From Clostridia bacterium (GTDB taxonomy: Bacteria > Bacillota > Clostridia > Oscillospirales > SIG627), in assembly GCA_017558945.1 (NCBI GenBank), contig JAFYTG010000189.1, positions 1-35,437 of the forward strand: DNA of 35,437 nt, read 5' to 3'. The translations under genes were made by a program, and so were the position numbers. Below, piece by piece: positions 8,198-16,165 of the stretch (the first letter of the stretch is position 1; the number at the start of each line of letters is the position of its first letter). The notes under the pieces were generated by a model, which saw only the letters and a list, made by a program, of their open reading frames with translations, made no database searches and had not been told where the DNA came from.

Positions 8198-9190
8198 TTA
8201 AATTTTCTCACCTGTTGCCTGCATTAAGGTTTTCTGCACGGCAAGGTCGTGAGCATAAAGCTTTTCATCAATTTTAATACCTGTCACGAGGTCGTAAAAC
8301 TCACGCATCATATCGTTATAGCGATTTCGTGCAGGCATATCGGGAATATCTATTCTCCGTCTTATATTCTTATAAGCGTTATCCGCAAAGTCAATGCTTG
8401 AAAAATACATTTCAACGTCAAGCTCAAGAGGCTTGATCTCAACCGTGCCACGACTACCCATTACCGCCATTCGTCTCATTCCCCAGCCGTTTACCTCGAC
8501 CGAAAGATTCGTAATTTTCGCAATCGCCTTATCGTATTCAAGAACCGCAAAGCAGTTGTCATCGGTATGCACGCCCTTAAAATCTGTCTGCTTGATAAAG
8601 GAATGCACCTTATTCGGCTCACCGAGTATAAGATGTGCAAGGTCGATAAGATGGCTTCCGAATATATACATACTACCGCCCTTGAAGTGCTTGAGCCATT
8701 CACGGTATTCCGCAGAATGATAGGTGCTCATTTCAAGGTCAACCTGATATATCTCACCAAGCTCACCTGCCCGAATCATCTCAAGTGTTCTCTTGATTGC
8801 GGGATTTTGTCGGTACATATAGCCCATATGCACGATGAGATTTTTCTCTTTTGCCGTTTCTATAAGATGGGTAAACTCCTCAAGCGTACCGCTTGCGGGC
8901 TTGTCAATGTGCACGTGCTTACCTGCATCAACGCACCGTTGTGCCCATTTTGTCAAATTCCAGACGTCACACTCAACGCAGACGGCATCACATTTTTCAA
9001 GAAGCTCGTCCACCTCAAGTCTCTGCACACCGTCGTAACATTCAAGTCCGCCACGCTTTTTCACCCATTCCTCATCGGGCTCGGCATATCCGACTATCTC
9101 AAAGCAATCGGAATTGTTCTTTAACCCAAGCATATGTCCATCGGCGTGATTGTGACCTATGCCGAGCTGACCTATCTTTATTTTTTTCAT
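8198..9190 (-). CDS. Gfo/Idh/MocA-family oxidoreductase (dehydroquinase-like operon)
   Basis: The 330-residue protein has an N-terminal Rossmann fold ('IGQLGIGHNHADGH'), the family motif 'HIDKPASGT' (the EKP-type lysine loop) near residue 97, 'HMGYMYRQNPAIKR' near 121, and the C-terminal alpha/beta domain with 'GGSMYIFGSHLIDL'. Such enzymes oxidise or reduce sugars, inositols and related rings with bound NAD(P). Its ATG overlaps the stop of the dehydroquinase-like gene in an ATGA arrangement, implying coupled translation. The shared operon suggests that it makes the keto substrate needed by the Schiff-base enzyme. Confidence 0.85.
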   Translation of the reverse strand: MKKIKIGQLGIGHNHADGHMLGLKNNSDCFEIVGYAEPDEEWVKKRGGLECYDGVQRLEVDELLEKCDAVCVECDVWNLTKWAQRCVDAGKHVHIDKPASGTLEEFTHLIETAKEKNLIVHMGYMYRQNPAIKRTLEMIRAGELGEIYQVDLEMSTYHSAEYREWLKHFKGGSMYIFGSHLIDLAHLILGEPNKVHSFIKQTDFKGVHTDDNCFAVLEYDKAIAKITNLSVEVNGWGMRRMAVMGSRGTVEIKPLELDVEMYFSSIDFADNAYKNIRRRIDIPDMPARNRYNDMMREFYDLVTGIKIDEKLYAHDLAVQKTLMQATGEKI

Positions 9191-10011
9191 ATCATTCCGC
9201 CGACCTTTTTCATGCCGTCGATAATCTGACGGGTGGTCTGAAGGTCAAGCTGACCCAAGGTGCTGTTTGAGTCGTAAGAGTCAACGCAGAATATCATATG
9301 ACCGCCGAGTATGGGGTTGATAATCCTCGAAAGGTCTCCCTTCGCTCCTCCGACGTGGAAGGAAACTGCGGTCTTGACCTCTTTTTTAAGTGTTGTCATA
9401 GTTTTGAAGGCTTCGATAAGGTCCTCGTCGGTCTCGGCAAGAGACACAAGCTTTATGACGTCGGGATTTCTCTTTTCAAGAAAAAGAGCAAGGTCCACTA
9501 TCTGCTCACAATTCATAACCTTACCCGGATGGCAGGATAAAAGCACCTCAGCACCGTGACCGTGTACCCACTCGATAAGCTCGCACTGCTTGTCGATTAT
9601 TGCGGAATCGGTTACGACCTCAAAGGGCTTGACCGAGGCAAAGGAATGTCCTTCGTCCCCGAGATATTGAGCCTTTGACTCAGCGTGAAAGGTGTAGCCC
9701 TGCATATCAATACCTGCCGCACCCGCCTCAATCGCACGCTTGAAATAAGCCACTCTGTCCTCCTCGTTGAGATTCAGAGGCTCCCAGCTTGAGCCCATAT
9801 TATAATTGAGCGCAAGAACGGGCAAGGGCGTTGAGTCAACTATTCTTTTAAGTGTATCAACGTCGGATTTATCAAGGCAGGACATATGCAAATCTATCAT
9901 ATCCGCGCCGTGATAAAAGCAATTCTTAATTTCGGCAATTGCCGCTCTTTCGTTTGCTTCTCTTACAACGCCTGCAAGCGCAGGAGTTCTGACAGTAGTA
10001 ATTTTTTTCAT
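9187..10011 (-). CDS. Divergent type I 3-dehydroquinate dehydratase-like Schiff-base enzyme
   Basis: The 274-residue protein follows the type I dehydroquinase (AroD) barrel from end to end. Lys187 in 'DVIKLVSLAETDEDL' matches the Schiff-base lysine, His161 in 'LLSCHPGK' the catalytic histidine, Arg229 in 'GDLSRI' and Gln254 in 'TLGQL' the late active-site residues. The segment 'ALNYNMGSS' takes the place of the conserved F-T-x-R-x-x-x-E-G-G, and 'DLHMS' the place of E-x-R-x-D, so two arginines and a glutamate that hold dehydroquinate seem to be missing. I infer a related Schiff-base dehydratase or isomerase with another substrate. It is the first gene of a five-gene operon with its own promoter, away from any shikimate genes. 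Confidence 0.7.
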   Translation of the reverse strand: MKKITTVRTPALAGVVREANERAAIAEIKNCFYHGADMIDLHMSCLDKSDVDTLKRIVDSTPLPVLALNYNMGSSWEPLNLNEEDRVAYFKRAIEAGAAGIDMQGYTFHAESKAQYLGDEGHSFASVKPFEVVTDSAIIDKQCELIEWVHGHGAEVLLSCHPGKVMNCEQIVDLALFLEKRNPDVIKLVSLAETDEDLIEAFKTMTTLKKEVKTAVSFHVGGAKGDLSRIINPILGGHMIFCVDSYDSNSTLGQLDLQTTRQIIDGMKKVGGMI

Positions 10012-10028
10012 AAACTCACCTCGGTTAA

Positions 10029-10057
10029 ATTATGCATTACAATGTATAATTTGTAAA
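10029..10057 (-). promoter_or_regulatory. Promoter of the dehydroquinase-like operon
   Basis: Minus-strand TTTACA (10052-10057), 17-base spacer, CATAAT (10029-10034). It faces away from the AraC promoter about 40 bases off. The intervening sequence holds short inverted ATCA/TGAT elements (around 10059-10089) where the regulator could bind. Confidence 0.55.
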
Positions 10058-10097
10058 TATCACATTTGATGTTTTTATCAATTATGATACAAAACTG

Positions 10098-10126
10098 TTG
10101 ACTATTTCTAATTTTAGAGTTATTAT
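10098..10126 (+). promoter_or_regulatory. Promoter of the first AraC-type regulator
   Basis: TTGACT (10098-10103), 17-base spacer, TATTAT (10121-10126). Its position shows that the regulator starts at 10158 rather than at the earlier ATG at 10098, which lies within the -35 region. Confidence 0.65.
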
Positions 10127-10157
10127 TAACTTGCAATATCAAATGTTGAGGTGTTTT

Positions 10158-10913
10158 ATGAGTCAAAGCGTTTTATCAAATCTGATTATCAAGCGCGTGC
10201 TTTCGACTACAAAGCTTTTTACCGCCGAGGGAGTACATTGCAAAAAGGGAAAAAGACCGGGATGGGCGCTCGTTTTAAAGTATGAGGGAGAAACCGTATA
10301 CAAGCAAAACGGCAAGGAAATCGTTTCCGACTCGTCAAGCCTCATCATTCTTCCGAAGGGATGCATTTACGAATGGACATGCACAAAATCGGGACATTTT
10401 ATTATAACCGAGTTTGAGAGTGACCTCGAGTGTGAAAGCATTATATGCTTTCCCGTCAAAAGCTCGGACAAGTATCTCCAGCAGCTTCAAAGACTTGAAT
10501 ACATTATGACGCTAAACACACCTACCGTTCAGCTTGAGGCAATACGCGACGTTTATTCCGTAATACTTTCGTTGACTCAGCGCTCAAAGTCGTATCAACC
10601 AACCGACAAGCTTTCAAGAATAACACCTGCGCTTGAGTATATTGCCAAGCATTACGACACACAGATAACAAACGATGAGCTTGCAGAGCTGACGGGGCTT
10701 TCCTGCGTATACTTTCGCAAGCTTTTCAGCGAGGTTATGGGCGAATCCCCCATTGCCTACGCACACGGTCTGCGCATAAAAAAGGCTTGTGAGATGCTGA
10801 AAAGTGACTTCGGCAGTATTGCCGACGTAGCTCACACTCTCGGATATTCCAACATCTACGATTTTTCAAGGGATTTTAAAAAGCACACCGGAAAACCGCC
10901 GTCCAAATATTAA
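10158..10913 (+). CDS. AraC-family transcriptional regulator (dehydroquinase-like operon)
   Basis: The 251-residue protein starts at the ATG at 10158 behind GAGGTG. Its N-terminal half is a cupin-like sensing domain ('GWALVLKYEGETVYKQNGKE' and 'IILPKGCIYEW'), and residues about 150-250 contain the two helix-turn-helix motifs of AraC/XylS proteins ('LAELTGLSCVYFRKLFSEVM' and 'DVAHTLGYSNIYDFSRDFK', ending in the usual G-K-P-P-S-K-Y). It is transcribed divergently from the five-gene operon ending at 10011, the standard arrangement for a ligand-dependent activator of that operon. The ligand is unknown and presumably the pathway substrate. Confidence 0.85.
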   Translation: MSQSVLSNLIIKRVLSTTKLFTAEGVHCKKGKRPGWALVLKYEGETVYKQNGKEIVSDSSSLIILPKGCIYEWTCTKSGHFIITEFESDLECESIICFPVKSSDKYLQQLQRLEYIMTLNTPTVQLEAIRDVYSVILSLTQRSKSYQPTDKLSRITPALEYIAKHYDTQITNDELAELTGLSCVYFRKLFSEVMGESPIAYAHGLRIKKACEMLKSDFGSIADVAHTLGYSNIYDFSRDFKKHTGKPPSKY

Positions 10914-10919
10914 ATGAAG

Positions 10920-10945
10920 AAAGCCGTCTCTTGCGAGACGGCTTT
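10920..10945. terminator. Bidirectional terminator between araC and nagA
   Basis: A perfect 11-bp stem (AAAGCCGTCTC / GAGACGGCTTT) around TTGC lies between two converging genes that stop at 10913 and 10958, so it can end both transcripts. Confidence 0.85.
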
Positions 10946-10957
10946 CAATCATAATTC

Positions 10958-12136
10958 TTAATTTTTATACACAGTTTTTCCGCCGACAATCGTCATTTTC
11001 ACGTTGATATCGCTGTCGAAAAGCACAAGGTCGGCACGAAGTCCTCTTTCAAGGCTACCCGTTTTATCGTCGATGCCGATAAGCCTCGCAGGGTTTATAG
11101 TCATCATCTGTATAGCCTCAACGATGGGCACGCCTACCGTCTTGTACATAGTACGGACGAGTCTGTCTGCGGTACAAACGCTGCCTGCAAACGCAGTGCG
11201 GTCGGGAAGCTTTGCAACACCGCCCTCGATTATACAGTGCAGACCTGTTTCGCGATTTCCAAGCACCGTGTCACCGTCGGGCATTCCCGCACCTCTCATA
11301 GAGTCTGTGACGAGTGCGATGCGGTCAGCTCCCTTGAGCTTATAAATCATCAAAAGAAGCTCACGGGGAAGATGGTGACCGTCGGCAATAACCTCGACGT
11401 TCATTCCGTCAATGAGGTAACCGCTCTCGATAACTCCGAGTCTGCGATAACCGTCAACACGGGTAATGGTGGACATTCCGCTGTAAAAGTGAGTCATAAG
11501 CTCAACGCCGTTATTATAAGCCCTTTCAACGTCGGCATACACGGCGTTGGAATGACCAATGGAGGCAATAATTCCCTGCTTCTTGAGATATGCGGCAAAC
11601 TCATCCGCACCCTCAAGCTCGGGAGCAAGCGTCCAACGGATTATAGCACCGTTTGACTTTTCCACAATATATTCATAATCCTCGGGAGTGGGCTTGCGGA
11701 TATATCTCGGGTCCTGCGCACCTGCCTGCTCGGGAGAAAGGTAAGGACCCTCCATATGAATACCGACAAGTCTTGCACCGAGATGCTCGGAGTCACGCGC
11801 CTCGGCAAAGCATTCAAACGCCTTTACAACGTCCTCAACGGGACCCGTTGTAATGGTAGGCACAAGAGTGGTAGTACCGTGCTTTGCGTGAAGCTCGGCA
11901 GGAATTATATAGGACTCGACACCGCCGTCGTTGAAGTCGGCATCTCCGCCTCCGTGACAGTGTATGTCAACAAATCCCGCCGACAAAAATCTTCCCTCGG
12001 CATCAATGAGATTGCCCTCAAGCTTGGGAGTGCCCTCTCCGACACCGATTATAATTCCGTTTTCATAAGCAACGTAGCCGTTCTCTATAACTCTGTCGGA
12101 TATAATAACTCTCGCGTTATAAATAATCGTTTTCAT
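10958..12136 (-). CDS. nagA: N-acetylglucosamine-6-phosphate deacetylase
   Basis: The 392-residue amidohydrolase converts N-acetylglucosamine-6-phosphate to glucosamine-6-phosphate and acetate in the cytoplasm. The metal motif HxH is at residues 59-61 ('VDIHCHGGG'), the metal-binding glutamate in 'GIHMEGPYLSPEQAGAQDP', further histidines in 'SIGHSNA' and 'MTHFYSGMS', and the catalytic aspartate in 'LVTDSMRGAG'. The family's 'THLFNAM' segment is altered to 'THFYSGM'. Length is normal. It follows the hydrolase gene by one base and closes a four-gene operon with nagB, so deacetylation and deamination are co-produced. Confidence 0.93.
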   Translation of the reverse strand: MKTIIYNARVIISDRVIENGYVAYENGIIIGVGEGTPKLEGNLIDAEGRFLSAGFVDIHCHGGGDADFNDGGVESYIIPAELHAKHGTTTLVPTITTGPVEDVVKAFECFAEARDSEHLGARLVGIHMEGPYLSPEQAGAQDPRYIRKPTPEDYEYIVEKSNGAIIRWTLAPELEGADEFAAYLKKQGIIASIGHSNAVYADVERAYNNGVELMTHFYSGMSTITRVDGYRRLGVIESGYLIDGMNVEVIADGHHLPRELLLMIYKLKGADRIALVTDSMRGAGMPDGDTVLGNRETGLHCIIEGGVAKLPDRTAFAGSVCTADRLVRTMYKTVGVPIVEAIQMMTINPARLIGIDDKTGSLERGLRADLVLFDSDINVKMTIVGGKTVYKN

Positions 12137-12137
12137 T

Positions 12138-14006
12138 TCAATCCCCTAAAAGTCGGGCAAGTCCCGTCATTGTCACCTGAACTATATCCTCCTCGGAATA
12201 GAGTCGGTCGGTGATAATATCCTCTGCCGTCACCTTATTGTGACATTGCACCTTGACATCGAAGCCCGTTTTTTCAAGTATATCGGCAAACACGCCGTAT
12301 ACACCTTCAGTATATAACAAAACGTCACTTGAGTCAAGTTCATTTTTTGTCATTTCAAGAGTTTTGATAAGATCATACGTCATAAGTGCGGGAAGACTGT
12401 CTCCAAGGAACAAAAGCTCCTTTGAAAGTCTGACGGTCGTGTTAAAGCGACCCGCATTATTCAGTATTTCACGCGGTGAGCATTTACCCATAGTCGAAAG
12501 ATCAACTACAAGCGCACGTCTGCCGCTTTTCAGAATATCCCATATTACAGACTTATGCTCGACAAGCTTATCCGTACCACCCGACCAGAGACAGACGGTC
12601 ACAGGCAGGGAGTTGGTATTTTCGGGAGAAAACAAAACGCCGTAAGAGGCAAGCTCACGCTGTCCAAACCACATAATACGCTGAATTTCAGTTCCCTCAA
12701 GCGAGTCCTTGAAAAGATAACGGACACGTGGCTCAACCTCCTCACGCTCAAAATATATTTTCTCACGGAGAAGCTCTGCAGAGTCCTTCAAGGGCTTTCT
12801 TTTTTTATACTCGGCAAGGTTTTCCTCATACACGGTGGTATACTCGGGATATGCCGAATAAATGCTTCCGTCGGGAGAGGTATAAAGAGGTGACGGGTCG
12901 TCAAAAACCTTCACGTCGGGCTTGGCGCAAGCCTTCCTTCCGTCAAGTACCTCTGCAAAAAACTCTGCCGCACTGCAAGCAAGATTTTTCGTATAGGCGT
13001 GCTTGGAATCATCCCACGCAATGCGAAGGTTATCCTCACAGCCAAAGAGTCTGTAAAATTCTCTTCCCTTTTCAAAAACCCTTGCGGTACCCTCGGGGCA
13101 GAAGAAGTCACTCTTAACCCCCAAAATGAGATAGGGCTTCGGGCAAAAGGCGGAAATAAGCTCAAAATGGTCGAAATTATTTTTCGTAATTCCTTCCCAT
13201 ACCTGCTCTGCATCCTGCGTGCTGCCTGCGGAGAAATAGTCACGTCGGGTGGTAATAAACGTACCCGGTGCGGTTGCCTTTATTCTGTCGTCCAGAATAG
13301 ATATGACAGAGGTCATAGTACCGCCTCCCGAGTTGCCCGTAGCACCGATACGCTCACCGTCAAGCTCGGGACGGGACTCGATATAGTCAATGGCGCGCAT
13401 TGCATCCGAAATGAAATATTTCAGCACGTTGGTATCGTTCAGAATACACTGTCTTCCTACCCTCTCGTGCTCGTAGCAGGGAGACTCACGCATCATAGGT
13501 ATCTCGGAATAGCCCTGACGCTCGCCCTGACCTATATGGTCAATGGCAAGCACGGCAAAACCCGTTTTGGCAATAATTCTGCACACCGCCTGATACTGTG
13601 CATGAAATCTGCCCGAGGAGGCGTGTCCTCCTTGAAAAAGAATTGTCGGAAGCTTGCCGTCAGCATTCTCGGGCATATAGAGAGTCGCGGGAACGAAAAC
13701 GTTTTTCCTCGACTGAAAAACGATATTTTCAATACTCAAGCCATCGTCGGTAAAGCTTTTTACCACACGGGAGTTGAGCGGAAGAGACTTATCGTAGGGT
13801 ATTTTGCCCACGCTCTTTTTAAAGGTGTTTATTGCGCGACGGCGGTATTTTTCAAATTGCTCAAGGGTTTTAACTCGGTCACGGAGCTTATCTGCGCGGT
13901 CAAACGCCTTGTCACTGCGTCTTAAAATATGTAGAAAAAGCTTATCGTCAATGGCGTAAAAATCGTCCGTCGGCGTATATTTTTCTATTTTTTCAAGAAT
14001 GCTCAT
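12138..14006 (-). CDS. Alpha/beta-hydrolase (acetyl xylan esterase-like), two-part protein
   Basis: The 622-residue protein carries a helical lead-in (1-80), an alpha/beta-hydrolase core (about 85-345) and a further region of about 270 residues that I cannot assign. In the core the nucleophile elbow is 'GNSGGG' with Ser226, and likely partners are Asp300 ('VKSDFFCPEG') and His336 ('DSKHAYT'). The oxyanion segment is 'FQGGHASSGR'. This resembles AXE1/dienelactone hydrolase-type esterases, which remove acetyl or other acyl groups from sugars. It overlaps nagB by 4 bases (ATGA) and precedes nagA by one base, so it probably acts on an acylated amino sugar. No signal peptide is visible, so it acts in the cytoplasm. 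Confidence 0.75.
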   Translation of the reverse strand: MSILEKIEKYTPTDDFYAIDDKLFLHILRRSDKAFDRADKLRDRVKTLEQFEKYRRRAINTFKKSVGKIPYDKSLPLNSRVVKSFTDDGLSIENIVFQSRKNVFVPATLYMPENADGKLPTILFQGGHASSGRFHAQYQAVCRIIAKTGFAVLAIDHIGQGERQGYSEIPMMRESPCYEHERVGRQCILNDTNVLKYFISDAMRAIDYIESRPELDGERIGATGNSGGGTMTSVISILDDRIKATAPGTFITTRRDYFSAGSTQDAEQVWEGITKNNFDHFELISAFCPKPYLILGVKSDFFCPEGTARVFEKGREFYRLFGCEDNLRIAWDDSKHAYTKNLACSAAEFFAEVLDGRKACAKPDVKVFDDPSPLYTSPDGSIYSAYPEYTTVYEENLAEYKKRKPLKDSAELLREKIYFEREEVEPRVRYLFKDSLEGTEIQRIMWFGQRELASYGVLFSPENTNSLPVTVCLWSGGTDKLVEHKSVIWDILKSGRRALVVDLSTMGKCSPREILNNAGRFNTTVRLSKELLFLGDSLPALMTYDLIKTLEMTKNELDSSDVLLYTEGVYGVFADILEKTGFDVKVQCHNKVTAEDIITDRLYSEEDIVQVTMTGLARLLGD

Positions 14007-14737
14007 ATGCTTAAAATCTCACTCGCACTGTTCTCATCAATATAAAGAATGAAGTCGCGATGCTCCTTGAGGAGAGTTGCGGGAACGAGATTCGTTGTCT
14101 CCTTTGCCGAGAGGGTGTTTTTGATTGCCTCTGCCTTTACCTTATGAGGTACGCAGGATACTATCCTCTTACAAAGCATTATTTGATAAGCGGTCATAGA
14201 TACAGCCTGCTTGGGCACGTCGTCAATGGTTGCAAACCATCCCTCACCCATCTGCTGTTTTTTGCAACGCTCATTAAGGTCAACCACGATATACGCCTCT
14301 TTGGTGTCAAAGTTTGCAGGCGGGTCATTGAATGCAATATGTCCGTTTTCACCGATACCGATAAGACCGATATCAATGGGTGCACGGCGTATCTCCTCGG
14401 TAAGCTTTGCAATTCCTTCAACCGTACCGTCAACGAAATGAGCTGCCTTAAGCGTTCCGACCTTCTCAACGAATCTCTCCTTGAGATACTTGCGGAAGCT
14501 TGCAACGTGCGTTTCGGGAAGGTCAACGTACTCGTCGAGATGGAACATCTCAACGCATTCCCACTTAATATCAGGCTCTTCAACGAGCGCCTTAAGTGTA
14601 TCAAACTGTGATGCACCCGTAGAAAGAGCGATTCTTGCCTCGCCCTTTTCCGCTATAACCTCACGAAGCACCTGAGCCACCTGCTTTGCGGCGCTTTTTC
14701 CAAGCTCTTTACTGTTTTTACAAATTCTGATTTCCAT
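14003..14737 (-). CDS. nagB: Glucosamine-6-phosphate deaminase
   Basis: The 244-residue protein converts glucosamine-6-phosphate to fructose-6-phosphate and ammonia. Visible family motifs are the phosphate loop 'LSTGASQFDTLKAL' (residues about 38-51), 'MFHLDEYVDLP' with the catalytic aspartate, and 'IGIGENGHIAFNDPP' with the ring-opening histidine region. It starts at 14737 behind AAAGGAG and overlaps the esterase gene by 4 bases. Its length fits the shorter Gram-positive NagB forms. With nagA it makes a complete route from GlcNAc-6-P to glycolysis; no kinase or phosphotransferase gene is present nearby. Confidence 0.95.
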   Translation of the reverse strand: MEIRICKNSKELGKSAAKQVAQVLREVIAEKGEARIALSTGASQFDTLKALVEEPDIKWECVEMFHLDEYVDLPETHVASFRKYLKERFVEKVGTLKAAHFVDGTVEGIAKLTEEIRRAPIDIGLIGIGENGHIAFNDPPANFDTKEAYIVVDLNERCKKQQMGEGWFATIDDVPKQAVSMTAYQIMLCKRIVSCVPHKVKAEAIKNTLSAKETTNLVPATLLKEHRDFILYIDENSASEILSI

Positions 14738-14749
14738 ATTTCTTCTCCT

Positions 14750-15979
14750 TTATTTATAGTATTCGTTCAAATTTACTTGTCTGTTTTCAGCCATTGATAT
14801 ATTTGCCGCCGCTCCTATGCCGATAGACATCATACCTGCACGAAGGTCTGCCATCTGTCCAAGAGGATCGTCGGTATAGCCACGGAAAAGGTTATTTCGC
14901 AGAAGCGTATCGCTGCCTCCGTGCCCCTCGGCACTTCCCTCGGGAAGCTTATAGGTAATCTCCTCACCCGTTCTGTCATAAATTTTCATCATAGGTCTTG
15001 AAGCCTTATCGGAATAATCACCGACGTTGCCCGACCAGAACTTTGAAAGCTCAAGTCTGCCAAGCGTTCCGTTTATAACGAGATTTGCCCCCTCAAACGG
15101 TGAATGTGTGGTAAGAGAATAGCTCATAACCGCACCCTTTTTATACTTTACGCTGACTGATACGCTGTCCTCAATATCAATATCGGGAGAGAATACGCAA
15201 CGGTCACGCCAATATCCGTCCGCATCCTCGCAATCAAAATATATACGGCGTATATCCTTGTGCTTTTCTATATCAAAATAGAACTTACACTCCTTGGCAT
15301 AAGGGCAGGTGTGACACCTCTCGCCTCTCTTTTCGGTCACGGGACCGTAAAAGCGACGTGTACCGAAGGCGTTGACAGCCTCGGGCTCATCGTCAAGATA
15401 CCAGTTTGCAAGGTCGAAATGGTGGGTGGATTTATGTATCAGGAGAGATCCTGAATTACGTCTTTCACGGTGCCAACGACGGAAATAATCCGCACCGTGC
15501 TCGGTATCCAGCATCCACTGATAATGCACGCTTAAAACGTCACCGAGAACACCCGTATTTATAACCTCCTTAACCCTTCTGAAAACGGGATGGAAACGGA
15601 GATTGAAGGTTACAGTCACACGCTTGCCCGTTTCCTCCTCCGCCTTTTTTATGGCAAGAGCCTTTTCAAAGGTGGTGGTCAAGGGCTTTTCGGAAATGAC
15701 TTCGCATCCTGCGTAAAGTGATTTTATTGTGTACTCGTCGTGAAAGGCGTCTACCGTTGTAACGATTACCGTATCGGGCGCAACCTCCTCAAGCATTTTT
15801 TCAAAGCTGTCGAAAACGGGTATGCTTTTCCCGACGTACTCGCTGACAAGCTCGGCTCTTTTTCTGTTTACGTCGTAAACACCGCAAAGCTCTGCACAGT
15901 CACCGTACTCCTTTACCATTGGAACGGCATAAGACATTATACCTCTGTATCCGCAGCCTACTATAACGTATTTTTTCAT
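14750..15979 (-). CDS. Gfo/Idh/MocA-family oxidoreductase (nag operon)
   Basis: The 409-residue protein has an N-terminal Rossmann motif ('VGCGYRGIMSYAVP'), the lysine loop 'ISEKPLTTT' near residue 97 and the C-terminal substrate domain with 'LIHKSTHHFDLANWYL'. A cysteine cluster at about residues 225-236 ('RCHTCPYAKEC', with later cysteines in 'DCEDADGYWRDRC') occurs in one branch of the family and may bind metal. It is the first gene of the operon with nagB, the esterase and nagA. It could oxidise an N-acetyl sugar or, as in glycosidase families built on this fold (for example GH109), cleave a glycoside through a transient keto intermediate. The operon context favours an amino-sugar substrate. 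Confidence 0.82.
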   Translation of the reverse strand: MKKYVIVGCGYRGIMSYAVPMVKEYGDCAELCGVYDVNRKRAELVSEYVGKSIPVFDSFEKMLEEVAPDTVIVTTVDAFHDEYTIKSLYAGCEVISEKPLTTTFEKALAIKKAEEETGKRVTVTFNLRFHPVFRRVKEVINTGVLGDVLSVHYQWMLDTEHGADYFRRWHRERRNSGSLLIHKSTHHFDLANWYLDDEPEAVNAFGTRRFYGPVTEKRGERCHTCPYAKECKFYFDIEKHKDIRRIYFDCEDADGYWRDRCVFSPDIDIEDSVSVSVKYKKGAVMSYSLTTHSPFEGANLVINGTLGRLELSKFWSGNVGDYSDKASRPMMKIYDRTGEEITYKLPEGSAEGHGGSDTLLRNNLFRGYTDDPLGQMADLRAGMMSIGIGAAANISMAENRQVNLNEYYK

Positions 15980-16009
15980 AGTCCTGCTCCTTTACTGATT
16001 GACAATTTC

Positions 16010-16038
16010 ATTATATTGTGATAGCATTAAAAAGTAAA
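16010..16038 (-). promoter_or_regulatory. Promoter of the nag operon
   Basis: Minus-strand TTTACT (16033-16038), 17-base spacer, TATAAT (16010-16015). GTGATA occurs twice in direct orientation (16018-16023 and 16038-16043) overlapping the -35 side, a possible AraC-type half-site pair. The leader to the ATG at 15979 is about 25 bases and carries AAAGGAG. Confidence 0.6.
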
Positions 16039-16165
16039 GTGATAATTTTATGATTTTCAGTACAAAATTATACTTGATGCAATATTAAATATTGCTTTAT
16101 TGTAGACGTTTTAAAGTATCATAAGCATTTTTTTATTATAGGCAGGACAAAATTAGGAGGTCTTT

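Noticed and set aside
12999-13925. 308-codon plus-strand frame opposite the esterase
   Set aside because: It lies wholly inside the alpha/beta-hydrolase gene on the other strand and shows no family motif.
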